Of a stretch of 64,000 bases of DNA, positions 46,962 through 56,642 are shown piece after piece; the stretch's first letter is position 1, and each line of letters opens with the position of its first letter. The notes beneath the pieces were generated by a model. The model was not told where the DNA came from and searched no databases. It was given only the letters and a program-made list of their open reading frames with translations. The translations under genes were made by a program, and so were the position numbers. Source of the DNA: Methanomassiliicoccaceae archaeon (GTDB lineage: Archaea > Thermoplasmatota > Thermoplasmata > Methanomassiliicoccales > Methanomethylophilaceae); NCBI GenBank assembly GCA_034928305.1, contig JAYFOZ010000002.1:248001-312000 (forward strand), in the 5' to 3' direction.

Positions 46962-47703
46962 GTTCTCTCACCAGTTTCGGATATATGACGTCCGCCACCT
47001 GCTTCAGATTGATGGTGTCCGCCCTGTTGTATTCGGTCAGTTTTTTCAGAGAATCCATATCCCCATGCTTGTTCCAGCGGTTCCACAGACGTACAGCCTC
47101 GAAGCCGTCGACGCCTTTGATGCCGTCATCCCTGGATATCCCGACCTCTATCTCCAGGTTCTTGAGGCCCCCCCTGTAACCGACCCTCCTGGAAGCGAAC
47201 CGCAGATCCAGATGAGGCATTCCCAGGTCAAGGGCGGGAAAGCTTTCTTTCAGGACGGGAAGGTCGAAGCAGCTGCCGTTGAATGTGACGAGCATCGATA
47301 CGTCTTTCAAGGCATCGGAGATTGTTCCTGCATCAAGGTCCTTTCCATGTATGAGGGTCACAGTGTCATCATTCTTATGAACGGTCACAACAGTAACCAG
47401 CGAATCTCTTTCGAGTCCGTCGGTCTCTATGTCCAGGTATGCGGCCCCGTCCCTGAAATCGCCGAAAAGGCGCCATTGTTCGGATTTTGGAAGGAGGTCT
47501 CTCAGGCCGGCCGCGTCCCCATCATCCAAAAGCTCATAGGCATTGGAAATAGCCAGATCGCATTCTTTCTTTCTGTATTCGGGCACAGAGCATACGCTAT
47601 TTGCGCTCAGGAAGTCGTCCCAATCGCGGACCCCCGACATCCAGATGGACCTCTCCTTCTTCATCCCGATGGAAGGGGCGATCCTGAAAGTGTGCCTCAT
47701 CAT
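46942..47703 (-). CDS. RNase H-fold exonuclease (COG3359/YprB-like)
   Basis: A 253-residue predicted 3'-5' exonuclease. The acidic residues are in AYLDIETDGLE (DED pattern, motif I), TFNGSCFDLPVL (motif II) and LTEYNRADTINLKQV (motif III). The start is probably ATG 47703 or 47700 (MMRHTFRIAPSIG); a frame open to 47742 reaches further. It is paired with the RecJ-like gene, so the two are likely a nuclease unit. Confidence 0.8.
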   Translation of the reverse strand: MMRHTFRIAPSIGMKKERSIWMSGVRDWDDFLSANSVCSVPEYRKKECDLAISNAYELLDDGDAAGLRDLLPKSEQWRLFGDFRDGAAYLDIETDGLERDSLVTVVTVHKNDDTVTLIHGKDLDAGTISDALKDVSMLVTFNGSCFDLPVLKESFPALDLGMPHLDLRFASRRVGYRGGLKNLEIEVGISRDDGIKGVDGFEAVRLWNRWNKHGDMDSLKKLTEYNRADTINLKQVADVIYPKLVREHAGYVW

Positions 47704-47774
47704 TGCAGGCTCATGTCCGAACCACTCAAAAAAACCTTGCATGCATCGGATTAATACGCCGCGACAGCATCGCG

Positions 47775-48503
47775 ATGCCTATGCGGACGCTCGAGATACT
47801 TCCGGACGTGAGGATCACCAGCGACAGGTGTGTTCTTCTCGAGAGCGGCCGGACGGCAGTGATAGGCGATCTGCATCTCGGTTATGAAAAAGCTCTCGAA
47901 GAAGAAGGAGTCTATCTCCCCCGGATAAACACCGGCACGATAAGGGACGCACTGAATCGCATCATCGGACGTTACGAGCCCGAGAGAATAGTCCTTCTCG
48001 GGGACATCAAACACGATTTCAGGCGTTCCGAACGCGCGGCCTCGTCCGAAGTACTCGGAGTACTCGATCTGCTGGGCGAGGCAGTGGAGACGCTGGTGAT
48101 AAAAGGCAACCATGACAATTATATTCAGAACATATTGGCGAGCAGAGACATGGTTGCAACAGATCACGTAGATGTCGCAGGCTATAGGCTTGAGCACGGA
48201 CACGTAGATTCGGGATTCCGTCCGGTGATAATCGGACACGAGCATCCTGCGGTCAGGATTCCCGGTTCGGGTTCAGGAGGGACAAAAATACACTGTTTCG
48301 TTCTGGCAAGGAAGGAAGGGGTACTGGTCCTGCCGCCGTTCAGCCCGTTTTCTATGGGCAACGACCTGCTTTCGGAGGGTTCGTCAATGGCGCCCGCATT
48401 GCGTGGATGCGACACAGGCAATGCGGAAATCTACGGGGTGTCTGACCTCGGGATAATGGAGCTGGGTAAGCTTTCCGGATTAGAAGATATGGAACTGGGT
48501 TGA
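47775..48503 (+). CDS. Calcineurin-like phosphoesterase (COG1407)
   Basis: A 242-residue metallophosphoesterase. Metal motifs in order are VIGDLHLGYE (about 30-39), LLGDIKHDF, IKGNHDNYI and IIGHEHPAV. The family member substrates are unknown; in archaea the gene often neighbours DNA-repair nucleases, as here. ATG 47775 is chosen over a longer frame that overlaps the divergent exonuclease. A second ATG at 47781 is also possible. Confidence 0.85.
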   Translation: MPMRTLEILPDVRITSDRCVLLESGRTAVIGDLHLGYEKALEEEGVYLPRINTGTIRDALNRIIGRYEPERIVLLGDIKHDFRRSERAASSEVLGVLDLLGEAVETLVIKGNHDNYIQNILASRDMVATDHVDVAGYRLEHGHVDSGFRPVIIGHEHPAVRIPGSGSGGTKIHCFVLARKEGVLVLPPFSPFSMGNDLLSEGSSMAPALRGCDTGNAEIYGVSDLGIMELGKLSGLEDMELG

Positions 48504-48535
48504 GATTTTGGCCCCCCTAACAATGCACACCTGAA

Positions 48536-48563
48536 CATTAAATAATAGTAGGTTATTCTAACC
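48536..48563 (+). promoter_or_regulatory. Promoter and inverted repeat of mtbA
   Basis: CATTAAATAATAG is a TATA box 30-45 bases before the ATG. GGTTA-TTC-TAACC (48551-48563) is a short palindrome near the transcript start. GCAGGAGAATT precedes the ATG. Confidence 0.4.
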
Positions 48564-48579
48564 GCAGGAGAATTAATCT

Positions 48580-49611
48580 ATGTCAATGACTCCAAGAGAA
48601 AGAGTGCTTGCAGCGATGAAACAAGAGACCCTCGACAGGCCGCCGGTAGCGATCTTCACACAGTCCGCCACTCTCGGACAGATGGACAAGGTCGGTGCCG
48701 CATGGCCCGAGGCCCACAAATCCGCTGAGCTTATGGCAAAACTGGGATCCGCACAGGCCGATGTATTCGGTTTCGAGTGCTGCAGGGCCCCCTTCTGCCT
48801 GACCGCAGAGGCCGAGAGGCTCGGATGCAACGTCGCCGTTGAAAAGAGAGACGCGGCCCCGATGATCAAAAAACACCCGTACAAATTCGACCCGATGACC
48901 GGCGAATATGACAGCCCCGACGGACTTATGGACCCCGAGGAGTTCATTGCAGGCGGCAGGCCCGCCGAAGTCATCAAGGCGATGGGCATCATGAAGAAGA
49001 CCCACGGCGAAAAATACTGCATCGTAGCAGGAAACACCGGACCCTTCTCTCTGGCCGGCCACATGGTCAGCACCGAGAACCTCGTTTTCGGAATGATGAT
49101 GGACCCCGACCAGGTCTCCAACTGGGTAAAAGGAGTTACCCCCGTGTGCAAGGCATACTGTCAGGCCCTCATCGATGGAGGAGCAGATATCATCCAGATG
49201 TCCGAGCCCACCGCGTCCACCGACATGATCGCCCCTGACATGTTCCACGATGCATCCGGAAAATACGTCTCCGAATCCCTCGCCTCGATAAAGGGCGGAT
49301 ACTCGGTGCTCCACATATGCGGAGACACCCTGCCCATCCTCGAAATGATGATCGAGACCGGCGTTACCGGACTGTCTATCGAAGAAAAGGTCGACCCCTT
49401 CAAAGCCGTAGAGCACGTCGGCGGAAAGACCGTACTCGTCGGAAACGTCGGATCCGTCAGACCCCTCTTCCAGGGAACCCCTGAAGAGGTCATCAAGGGA
49501 ACCCAGAATTCCGTCAAAGCGGGATTCAACGTCATCTCGTCCGGATGCGGTATCGCTACCGGCACCCCCGATGAGAACATGGCGGCCATGGTCAAGGCAG
49601 TCAAGGGATGA
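48580..49611 (+). CDS. mtbA: Methylcobamide:CoM methyltransferase, MtbA-like
   Basis: A 343-residue uroporphyrinogen decarboxylase-fold zinc enzyme that moves methyl groups from corrinoid protein to coenzyme M. Zinc ligands are in VLHICGDTLPIL (His, Cys) and SSGCGIATGTP (Cys). The text FTQSATLGQM, WPEAHKSAELMAKL, GPFSLAGHM and FQGTPEEV is closer to the methylamine enzyme MtbA than to the methanol enzyme MtaA, but this is by-eye. It supplies methyl-CoM to the Mcr encoded 1 kb downstream. The strong codon bias (gga, ctc, atc) and strong promoter suit a highly expressed gene. Confidence 0.85.
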   Translation: MSMTPRERVLAAMKQETLDRPPVAIFTQSATLGQMDKVGAAWPEAHKSAELMAKLGSAQADVFGFECCRAPFCLTAEAERLGCNVAVEKRDAAPMIKKHPYKFDPMTGEYDSPDGLMDPEEFIAGGRPAEVIKAMGIMKKTHGEKYCIVAGNTGPFSLAGHMVSTENLVFGMMMDPDQVSNWVKGVTPVCKAYCQALIDGGADIIQMSEPTASTDMIAPDMFHDASGKYVSESLASIKGGYSVLHICGDTLPILEMMIETGVTGLSIEEKVDPFKAVEHVGGKTVLVGNVGSVRPLFQGTPEEVIKGTQNSVKAGFNVISSGCGIATGTPDENMAAMVKAVKG

Positions 49612-49697
49612 GCTCGCTCAAACCCTGATCATTAAAACCTCTTACTTTTCCTTTCATTTTCATAATGTTTATTATCGCCGTTCCCGCTGTCGGGAGC

Positions 49698-50408
49698 ATG
49701 TCAAATTTTCTGGCCGACAACTCGGAATACGCCTCGAAGATCAAGTCCATATTAAAACTCAGGTACGAGCCGGTGGCCGTGAAACTGATACCTGCCGGAG
49801 AAGAGTTTCCCGGAGGGTACAGGAAACCGGAAGGTCAGATGTCACATTGCCAGGCGGTCATGCGTGCGAGAAAGGGCGAGTATATCACAATGAAGCTTGA
49901 GGACCAGAGCTGTCACGTCGGCTCGTCCGCATTGGGCATCGTTGAAACTCCCAAGATGGTCGCCGACGGTACGTTCCATTACAATGTCGGGGCATTCGAT
50001 TCGCCGGAAGCGGCGGCCAAGATGATATCCGACAGGAAGATCCCGAAGGGACGGATGGTCGGCGAGATAATCTGTCCGCTCAAGGATGCCGATTTCCAGC
50101 CTGACGTGGTCATAACGATCGACATTCCGGAGAGAATATACTGGATAGTGCCGCTTGCCACCGCCGAAAAGGGAGGGAGGGTCGAGTTCAGCACCTCCGC
50201 GTTCCAATGTGCATGCGAGGACGTGACAGCATACCCCTTGGTCACACAAAGGCCCAATGTATCTCTCGGTTGCTTCGGCTGCCGCAAGAAGACCGATATG
50301 GCTGCCGACGAGCTTGCCGCGGGTATCCCCTACGGCATGATTCCGGGTTTCGTAACGCATTTGGAGAAGTACGAAAAAGGCATGATGGAGAAGGCAAAAC
50401 GCGAATAA
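49698..50408 (+). CDS. DUF169-family protein
   Basis: A 236-residue protein of the DUF169 family, present in many methanogens and anaerobes, with no assigned function. Conserved-looking cysteines occur in MSHCQAVMRA, EDQSCHVG, QCACEDV and LGCFGCRKK, suggesting a metal site. I use ATG 49698; an open frame from 49665 would place the TATA element (TTTATTAT, near 49667) inside the gene, so the transcript is likely leaderless. It lies between mtbA and mcrBDGA on the same strand, which hints at a link with methyl transfer. Confidence 0.8.
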   Translation: MSNFLADNSEYASKIKSILKLRYEPVAVKLIPAGEEFPGGYRKPEGQMSHCQAVMRARKGEYITMKLEDQSCHVGSSALGIVETPKMVADGTFHYNVGAFDSPEAAAKMISDRKIPKGRMVGEIICPLKDADFQPDVVITIDIPERIYWIVPLATAEKGGRVEFSTSAFQCACEDVTAYPLVTQRPNVSLGCFGCRKKTDMAADELAAGIPYGMIPGFVTHLEKYEKGMMEKAKRE

Positions 50409-50612
50409 TTCGCGAAATAACGGCCCGGAAATACCGCAAAAATAATCTATTTAAATACTAGGTAACACTAAAACAGCATCAAGTACGCTGTTTTTTGTTA
50501 TTTTTTATCATTTCAACAGTGTTTAAGGGTTGGTTTTATATTAGGATAACAGGTTACGCGAAATGCAAGGGGCGCAGGACCCAATCCTGCAAAAATTGAA
50601 CGGAGGTAAAAA
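50409..50612 (+). promoter_or_regulatory. mcr operon promoter and leader region
   Basis: TATTTAAATAC near 50449-50459 and TTTTATATTA near 50533-50542 are both possible TATA boxes. A hairpin (AAAACAGC 50470-50477, GCTGTTTT 50487-50494) followed by T-rich sequence could end the DUF169 transcript. GGAGGT sits at the proper distance before the mcrB ATG. Confidence 0.5.
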
Positions 50613-51941
50613 ATGCCAAAATACGAGGACGTAATAGACTTGTATGACGACAACGGAAAACGCATTGCGAAAGATATTCCGTTGGAAGCCATCAGTCCGT
50701 TGCGCAACAAAGCGATCCAGAAGATCGGAGACCTCACCAAGAGGACATGCGCTGTCAATCTCACCGGTATCGAGAAAGCTCTCAAGACCGGCTCGATGAT
50801 GGGCATGACCATCAAGGGAAAAGAGATCGACATCCCCCTGGTAGCAAATGCTGAGAAGATCGCAGCTGCAGTTAAAGACATGATTCAGGTAACTCCCGAT
50901 GACGACACCATCGTTAAAGTCAAGTCCGGAGGAAAGAGCCTCATCGTCGTTCTACCCGTTGAGAGGGCGAACGTCGGTATCGAGTATACCACCGGATTCA
51001 CCTCAACCGCAGCCGCCGTTACAGAGGCGATCATTGACGAGTTCAAGATCCCTATGTACAAGGCAAACATGGTCAAGGGAGCAGTATGGGGAAGGTACCC
51101 CCAGACCGTCGACTTTTCCGGTTCTAACGTAAAATCCATCCTCGAAGTTCCCCAGAACAACGAAGGAGCAGGATACGCTCTCAGGAACATCATGTCCAAC
51201 CACGTCGTTGCACTGGTCAACAGGAACGCCATGCAGGGAGTAGCCCTGTCCGCGATCTTCGAGCAGACCGCTGCCTTCGAGATGGGAGACGCTGTAGGGC
51301 CCTTCGAGAGAGGACACCTCCTCGGACTCGCATACCAGGGACTCAACGCCAACAACATGCTGTACTCCATCGTTAAAAAGAACGGAAAGACCGGAACCGT
51401 CGGAACCGTTATCGAATCCCTCATGGAGAAGGCCATCGATGATAAGGTCATCCGCGTGAAAGAGACCCTCCCGTCCGGATACAAGGTGTACACGACCGAC
51501 GACCTCCCCCTCTGGAACGCATATGCGGCAGTGGGACAGGTCGCGGCAGTCATGGTAAACGTCGGAGCCGCAAGGGCCGCCCAGGGTGTGCCTTCTACGA
51601 TTCTGTACTACAACGACCTGCTCGAGCACGAGACCGGACTCCCCGGTGTCGACTACGGAAGGTCGATGGGTGTTTGCGTCGGAATGTCGTTCTTCTCTCA
51701 CTCCATCTACGGTGGAGGCGGACCCGGACTGTTCCACGGAAACCACGTCGTTACCAGGCACTCCAAGGGTGTTCTGATTCCAGCCGTTACAGCAGGAAAC
51801 TGCCTTGATGGTGGAACGCAGACCTTCTCTGCAGAGGCCACGTCCGGAGCCTTCAAAGAAGTCTTCGGTGACATGGACGAATTCCGCTACCCCATCCAGG
51901 TCGTAGCGGCTGAGGCAAAGAAAATAAAGAAGAAGGTCTGA
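50613..51941 (+). CDS. mcrB: Methyl-coenzyme M reductase subunit beta
   Basis: The 442-residue beta subunit of the enzyme that releases methane from methyl-CoM and coenzyme B. The opening [16 protein letters not shown] and the glycine-rich [25 protein letters not shown] region near 365-392 are family hallmarks. The latter lines the F430 and substrate channel. It is the first gene of mcrBDGA. McrC is not between mcrD and mcrG but lies 5 kb downstream. Confidence 0.98.
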   Translation: MPKYEDVIDLYDDNGKRIAKDIPLEAISPLRNKAIQKIGDLTKRTCAVNLTGIEKALKTGSMMGMTIKGKEIDIPLVANAEKIAAAVKDMIQVTPDDDTIVKVKSGGKSLIVVLPVERANVGIEYTTGFTSTAAAVTEAIIDEFKIPMYKANMVKGAVWGRYPQTVDFSGSNVKSILEVPQNNEGAGYALRNIMSNHVVALVNRNAMQGVALSAIFEQTAAFEMGDAVGPFERGHLLGLAYQGLNANNMLYSIVKKNGKTGTVGTVIESLMEKAIDDKVIRVKETLPSGYKVYTTDDLPLWNAYAAVGQVAAVMVNVGAARAAQGVPSTILYYNDLLEHETGLPGVDYGRSMGVCVGMSFFSHSIYGGGGPGLFHGNHVVTRHSKGVLIPAVTAGNCLDGGTQTFSAEATSGAFKEVFGDMDEFRYPIQVVAAEAKKIKKKV

Positions 51942-51947
51942 GAATAA

Positions 51948-52376
51948 ATGTCGAGCAATCCCCCAGCGGAATATGCGGGCGTGCCCCTCCCTGAAGTGAG
52001 GATCACCACCACCCGTCTCCTGATCGCAGAGACAACCGAGAAGGTTCTCAACGGGTTCGAGGAGATCGAGCACATAAGACAGATCACGATGTCGGGCGAG
52101 AGCCTGCCAAGGAAGATCAACAGCGGACCCAACAAGGGACTTGATAACAACCACACACAGCGCCGCACCATCAAAGTCGGCGATAAAAATGTGGAGCTGA
52201 CAAGTTTAGTCGGCTACTTTTTCATCGAGCTCGATGTTGAGGACGGCAAGGTACTCGACGAGACCGTTGGAAAGATCAAGGCTGTTTGCGACGCTCACAT
52301 CGAGCACGGATTCAACCTTGAGATCGGAAGATACTCGAAATACAGACCTACTCTCATTGATTACAGAGGTGTTTAA
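51948..52376 (+). CDS. mcrD: Mcr operon protein D
   Basis: A 142-residue McrD, a chaperone-like protein that associates with Mcr during assembly but is not part of the final enzyme. Family text is PLPEVRITTTRLLIAETTEKVLN and GFNLEIGRYSKYRPTLIDYRG. It starts six bases after mcrB and ends two bases before mcrG. Confidence 0.95.
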   Translation: MSSNPPAEYAGVPLPEVRITTTRLLIAETTEKVLNGFEEIEHIRQITMSGESLPRKINSGPNKGLDNNHTQRRTIKVGDKNVELTSLVGYFFIELDVEDGKVLDETVGKIKAVCDAHIEHGFNLEIGRYSKYRPTLIDYRGV

Positions 52377-52378
52377 AT

Positions 52379-53152
52379 ATGGCATACAAAAGACAGTTCT
52401 ACCCCGGAACCACAAGCCCTGCCGTCGCAAGGCGCAGACTGATGGACCCCAAAGTAAAACTGCAGAAACTTCGCGAAGTCCCCATCGAGGACGTCGTCAA
52501 GCTCATGGGACACCGCAACCCCGGAGAGGACTACAAGTCTATTCACCCCCCCATCGAGGAGGGCTCCGAGCCGGACTGCCCCATCAGGAAATTGGTCACC
52601 CCCATCGACGGTGCCAAGCACGGAGACAGAATCAGGTACATCCAGTTTACCGACTCCGTATACTTCGCACCCGTGTCCCCCTACCAGAGGGCATGGATGT
52701 ATCTGTCCAGGTACAGAGGTATCGACACCGGTACCCTGTCCGGAAGGCAGATCATCGAAGTAAGGGAGAGAGACCTTGAGAAAATGGCGAAAGAGTTCAT
52801 CGAGAACGAGACCTTTGACGCCGCGCTTACAGGAATCAGGGGTGCGACCGTTCACGGTCACGCCTGCCGTCTCGACGAGAACGGACTTATGTTCGACGCT
52901 TGGCAGAGATACCTGTGGGACCCCAAGAGGAAAGAGGTCAAGTACGTGAAGGACCAGGTCGCGCTGCCCCTCGACAAGGAAGTCTTTGTCGGAGCCCCCG
53001 CATCGATGGAAGACCTCAAGAAGAGGACAACCATCTTCAGGGCCGACGGAGTCGACATGAGGGACGACAAAGAGGTCACAAAATACCAGCACAGGATCCA
53101 CAAACTCAGGACACTGGGCGGATACCAGCCTTTCAAAGTGAAGGGGGTGTAA
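52379..53152 (+). CDS. mcrG: Methyl-coenzyme M reductase subunit gamma
   Basis: A 257-residue gamma subunit of the alpha2-beta2-gamma2 complex. It begins [20 protein letters not shown], and [17 protein letters not shown] and [21 protein letters not shown] follow, as in all McrG. It is spaced two bases after mcrD and four before mcrA. Confidence 0.98.
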   Translation: MAYKRQFYPGTTSPAVARRRLMDPKVKLQKLREVPIEDVVKLMGHRNPGEDYKSIHPPIEEGSEPDCPIRKLVTPIDGAKHGDRIRYIQFTDSVYFAPVSPYQRAWMYLSRYRGIDTGTLSGRQIIEVRERDLEKMAKEFIENETFDAALTGIRGATVHGHACRLDENGLMFDAWQRYLWDPKRKEVKYVKDQVALPLDKEVFVGAPASMEDLKKRTTIFRADGVDMRDDKEVTKYQHRIHKLRTLGGYQPFKVKGV

Positions 53153-53156
53153 ATCA

Positions 53157-54815
53157 ATGGCAACAAAAGAGAAAATGTTCATGGAGGCCGTCAAGAAGAA
53201 ATTCAAAGAGGAGCCTACCGACATATCCACCAGCTACTACAAGTACGGCGGCTGGAAACAGTCTAAGAGCAAAGTGGAGTTCCAGGCAGCGGCTGAAAAG
53301 ATCGCGAAAGACCGTGGATTCCCCATGATGAACGAGGACATAGGAGTCCCCCTCGGACAGAGGTCGTGGATGCCCTACCAGCTCTCGCACACCGACATCT
53401 TCGTCGAGCCCGACGATCTCCACTGCATAAACAACCCTGCCATCCAGCAGGCGTGGGACGACATCAGGAGGACTATCCTTGTCGGTCTCGACTCTCCTCA
53501 CCAGACCATCGAGAGAAGGCTTGGTAAAGAGATCACACCCGAGACCATCAACACATACCTCGAGACGGTCAACCACACAATGCCCGGAGGAGCGGTCGTT
53601 CAGGAGCACATGGCAGAAGTCAACCCCGCACTGGTGTACGACTCGTATGTCAAAGTGTTCTCCGGAGACGATGAGCTGATCGACGAGCTCGACAAGAGAT
53701 TCGTCATCGACATCAACAAGCTCTTCCCCGCCGCACAGGCAAAGCAGCTGAAGGCAGCCGTCGGAAAGACCCTGATGCAGGCAGTCCGCGTCCCTTCCAT
53801 CGTTGGAAGGGTCATGGACGGAGCCACCACATCCAGGCATGCAGCAATGCAGATTTCGATGGCTTTCATCTCTGCTTACAAGCTTGCGGCAGGAGAGGCG
53901 GCTATCGCGGACTTCGCATACTCTGCGAAGCACCAGTCGATCAACATGGGAAGCATGATGCCCGCTAGGCGTGCCAGGGGACCCAACGAACCCGGAGGAA
54001 TCCCGTTCGGATTCATGGCCGATATGGCCCAGTCCGACCGTGTGTACCCCGATGACCCCGGACGCGCAGCACTTGAGGCTGTGGCGCTCGGAGCCATCGT
54101 CTACGATCAGATCTATCTCGGCGGATACATGTCCGGAGGAGTCGGATTTACCCAGTACGCTACTGCGGCATACACCGACAACATCCTCGAGGACTACGTC
54201 TACTACGGTATCGACCAGATCAACAAGAAGTACGGAGGATTCTGCAAGCTGGACCCCAACAACTACGACGAGCTCATGAACCTCGCCGAGGACGTTAACA
54301 GCTACTCCCTCGAGATGTACGAGAGGTACCCCGCTATCATGGAGACCCACTTCGGAGGATCCCAGAGGTCTACCGTCGCGGCCGTGTCCACCGGTATCGC
54401 CGGTGCGATGGCCACCGGTGTCGCAGACTGCGGTCTGAACTGCTGGTACTACTCCATGCTCGAGCACAAGGAGAGGGCCGGAAGGCTCGGATTCTACGGA
54501 TACGACCTCCAGGACCAGTGCGGTTCCGCCAACTCCTTCGCCTACAGATCCGACGAGGGTCTGCCGATGGAAGGCCGCGGACCGAACTACCCCAACTACG
54601 CAATGAACGTCGGTCACCTCTCCGGATACACCGGAATACCCAAGGCCGCACACGTCGCACGCGGAGACGCTTTCACAGCCAACCCGTTCATACGTGTCGC
54701 CTTCGCCGACCCATCGCTCCAGTTCGACTTCGCCAACGTGACGAAGGAGATCGGACGCGGCGGGCTCAGGGAGTTCGTCCCTGCAGGCGAGAGGACCGCG
54801 GTCATCAAGGGATGA
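53157..54815 (+). CDS. mcrA: Methyl-coenzyme M reductase subunit alpha
   Basis: The 552-residue catalytic subunit with Ni-F430. The thioglycine region [17 protein letters not shown] runs from residue 445: Tyr447-Gly448 match the axial Tyr and thio-Gly of the Methanothermobacter enzyme, Asp453 the didehydro-Asp, and Cys455 the methyl-Cys position. [10 protein letters not shown] contains the methyl-His site and [11 protein letters not shown] the methyl-Arg site. Whether each modification occurs cannot be read from DNA. The codon choice is strongly biased, indicating very high expression. Confidence 0.99.
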   Translation: MATKEKMFMEAVKKKFKEEPTDISTSYYKYGGWKQSKSKVEFQAAAEKIAKDRGFPMMNEDIGVPLGQRSWMPYQLSHTDIFVEPDDLHCINNPAIQQAWDDIRRTILVGLDSPHQTIERRLGKEITPETINTYLETVNHTMPGGAVVQEHMAEVNPALVYDSYVKVFSGDDELIDELDKRFVIDINKLFPAAQAKQLKAAVGKTLMQAVRVPSIVGRVMDGATTSRHAAMQISMAFISAYKLAAGEAAIADFAYSAKHQSINMGSMMPARRARGPNEPGGIPFGFMADMAQSDRVYPDDPGRAALEAVALGAIVYDQIYLGGYMSGGVGFTQYATAAYTDNILEDYVYYGIDQINKKYGGFCKLDPNNYDELMNLAEDVNSYSLEMYERYPAIMETHFGGSQRSTVAAVSTGIAGAMATGVADCGLNCWYYSMLEHKERAGRLGFYGYDLQDQCGSANSFAYRSDEGLPMEGRGPNYPNYAMNVGHLSGYTGIPKAAHVARGDAFTANPFIRVAFADPSLQFDFANVTKEIGRGGLREFVPAGERTAVIKG

Positions 54816-54819
54816 TCCC

Positions 54820-55098
54820 GTGCAGGTAGGAGATTTCGCGAAGTACCTTCCGACATCGACGGTCGGGAAAGTGACCGAGGTCAGAGAGAGCGGAGGCAAG
54901 GTCTGGTTCAGACTGGACTACACCGGGCTCTATTATGACCAGACGTTCCTGGTCCCGGCAGACGAATCGGAGTACAGCCCTGTCTCCTACAAGGATCGCG
55001 ACAAGAAGTTCGAAGGCAGAATGCAGACGATCGAAGATGCTGCGAAAACCGCACGCGACGTCGATATATCTGGATTTATGCCCTCGGGCGGCGGATAA
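54820..55098 (+). CDS. DUF2098-family protein
   Basis: A 92-residue protein of a small methanogen family (DUF2098) of unknown function. It reads MQVGDFAKYLPTSTVGKVTEV then LDYTGLYYDQTFLV, a small SH3-like barrel pattern. The start is GTG 54820, four bases after the mcrA stop, so it is probably part of the mcr transcript. A role in Mcr assembly is inferred from position only. Confidence 0.8.
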   Translation: MQVGDFAKYLPTSTVGKVTEVRESGGKVWFRLDYTGLYYDQTFLVPADESEYSPVSYKDRDKKFEGRMQTIEDAAKTARDVDISGFMPSGGG

Positions 55099-55112
55099 AC
55101 CACTTCCCCTAA

Positions 55113-55146
55113 TTTTCTTTTTTTACCGTTCTAACGGCGGTTTTTT
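55113..55146 (+). terminator. T-rich terminator of the mcr operon
   Basis: TTTTCTTTTTTT (55113-55124) and, after a short CCGTT-CTAA-CGG segment, TTTTTT (55141-55146) follow the DUF2098 stop. This is the only strong T-rich site behind the operon. Confidence 0.6.
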
Positions 55147-55148
55147 CT

Positions 55149-55162
55149 ATATCGTACGATAT
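55149..55162 (+). promoter_or_regulatory. Palindrome before the PRC-barrel gene
   Basis: ATATCGTACGATAT is a perfect 14-base palindrome ending nine bases before ATG 55172. It shares the TCGTACGA core with the palindrome before the CadD-like gene. Its outer ATAT may serve as part of a weak promoter. Confidence 0.4.
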
Positions 55163-55171
55163 CTGCCGGGT

Positions 55172-55732
55172 ATGGCAATGAGAATGTTCAGCTTCCTCAA
55201 GGACAAGTCGATAATCAGCAGCGACGCTTATGTCGTCGGCGATGTGATCGACGTGTACTACGAATCGGAATCGTGGGTCATACGCTCCATCGGCGTCCGC
55301 GGCTCTAAAGGCCTCGGAGAGGTGCTGGGCGTATCGGCTTTCAGGAAGCCGCAGTTTTCTCTGAACATAGGTGCATACGACATCAATGACGTGGTACTGA
55401 TTCCGGAGACCCGTGACCAGCTGCAAAAAGCGCTGGTGGCCGACAACACAGGGACCGACAAGGCGACCGCGCTGATGGGCAAGAAGGTCGTTACCTCGGA
55501 CCTTGTTCCCATCGGAACGATAGCCGATATAGGGATCGACCTCGACATGTGGAGGATCAATTCCTTTAAATTGAAGGTCGAGAAGAGCATGGCCGAAGCT
55601 CTGGACGTCAAGCTGGGACTTATCAATAAGACCGCTTCCGGGCTTCTGACCAGTCATATAAGTTCCGTTACCGATGTGGTCAGCCTCTCTCGTAAGGTAG
55701 AAGAACTGCGGGGAAATTTCACCTTAGACTGA
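55172..55732 (+). CDS. PRC-barrel domain protein
   Basis: A 186-residue protein with two PRC-barrel-like halves: about 20-95 (VVGDVIDVYY to ETRDQL) and about 105-160 (MGKKVVTSDLVPIGTIADIGID). PRC-barrels occur in RNA-processing and photosynthetic reaction-centre proteins; archaeal versions are mostly uncharacterised. An SFLKDKSIISSD lead precedes the first barrel. ATG 55172 is preferred, with ATG 55178 as an alternative. It is separated from the mcr operon by its terminator. Confidence 0.75.
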   Translation: MAMRMFSFLKDKSIISSDAYVVGDVIDVYYESESWVIRSIGVRGSKGLGEVLGVSAFRKPQFSLNIGAYDINDVVLIPETRDQLQKALVADNTGTDKATALMGKKVVTSDLVPIGTIADIGIDLDMWRINSFKLKVEKSMAEALDVKLGLINKTASGLLTSHISSVTDVVSLSRKVEELRGNFTLD

Positions 55733-56290
55733 TCAGCATTTGTTAAAGGCCACGAGGATCGAGGCGAGGCGCGGGTCATCTTCGTATCCGTAGTAATTCT
55801 TGATCATCAGATCGGAAGTGGGCGCAGGGCTGCACGAGATGACATCTTTGCATCCGTTGCTCTGATTGAGCTCCGGGAAAGATACCGGAGGCATTACGAA
55901 ACTCTCTGTCCCAATTCCCCTGACCTCGGGGAACACAATAAAGCCGTCGGATAGCCATACGGCGTCGTTACGGCCCTCGTACTCTTTAGCGTTGAACGGG
56001 AATACCTCGGTGCCCATTAGGTTGCCGCACGAATCTACCAATACCACGGTAGCCTCCGGCGGGGGTCTGAAGCGGGGATCTTTGATAATGCATATTATGT
56101 GCTCTCTCTTCAATGCCTGCGAGAATCCCTGGTTGTCGACCTGGATATTTCCGCCCCCTGCCCGTACGGTTGCTTCTTCGGCCCTCAGGTCATCAATTAT
56201 TTTGTCGTCCAGGTAAAAACCGTAGACTACGCCTCTGAGGCCCTTGACTATGCTTAGGGGGAGTTCCGGACACTCGTTTGTTATTGTCAT
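55733..56290 (-). CDS. Protein of unknown function in the DUF2111-regulator unit
   Basis: 185 residues with no recognised family. It is mostly beta with a central PRFRPPPEATVVLVDSCG stretch and ends near FNKC. The start is ATG 56290, preceded by AAGGAGAG; the open frame ten residues longer is less likely. It follows a 106-residue protein by 31 bases on the same strand, so it is the third gene of the regulator operon. No signal or membrane helix is seen. Confidence 0.7.
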   Translation of the reverse strand: MTITNECPELPLSIVKGLRGVVYGFYLDDKIIDDLRAEEATVRAGGGNIQVDNQGFSQALKREHIICIIKDPRFRPPPEATVVLVDSCGNLMGTEVFPFNAKEYEGRNDAVWLSDGFIVFPEVRGIGTESFVMPPVSFPELNQSNGCKDVISCSPAPTSDLMIKNYYGYEDDPRLASILVAFNKC

Positions 56291-56321
56291 TTTATCTCTC
56301 CTTGCTAGGTTTGAAATCAAA

Positions 56322-56642
56322 TCATTCGATTTTTATTGTAACGTCTCTTTTGAGACCCAGGTTTCCGGCGACTTCGATCGCTTTGACCATGCCGCATGGG
56401 ACCGGACAGGCCGCATGGGGCAGATATTTGCTGACCAGTTTATAGACCTCGGTCTCGCACATGGGCGCCTCCACCTCCGTATATGGACTGATGGGCTCCA
56501 TGTGCCAGGACATCATCAGGATATGGGGGCAATCGCTCTCGATCGCAAGCTCGATAAGTCCCATCTCATTTTCCCGGGCATTGATCACCGTGATCATTTT
56601 GCAGACGCCCGAATCCACCGTTACTTTGCAATGGTCAGTCAT
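56322..56642 (-). CDS. Small cysteine-containing protein of unknown function
   Basis: 106 residues from MTDHCKVTVDSGVCKM; a start four codons earlier is possible. Cysteines occur in HCKVTVDSGVCK, ESDCPHIL, MCETEV and HAACPVPCGM, enough for a metal or Fe-S cluster. The pattern resembles short proteins seen in methanogens, but I do not assign a family. It overlaps the end of the regulator gene by eight bases, so the two are coupled. Confidence 0.7.
   Translation of the reverse strand: MTDHCKVTVDSGVCKMITVINARENEMGLIELAIESDCPHILMMSWHMEPISPYTEVEAPMCETEVYKLVSKYLPHAACPVPCGMVKAIEVAGNLGLKRDVTIKIE

Noticed and set aside
53154-54899. A 581-codon minus-strand frame opposite mcrA
   Set aside because: It is a shadow caused by the strongly biased codon use of mcrA, which is unmistakable on the plus strand.
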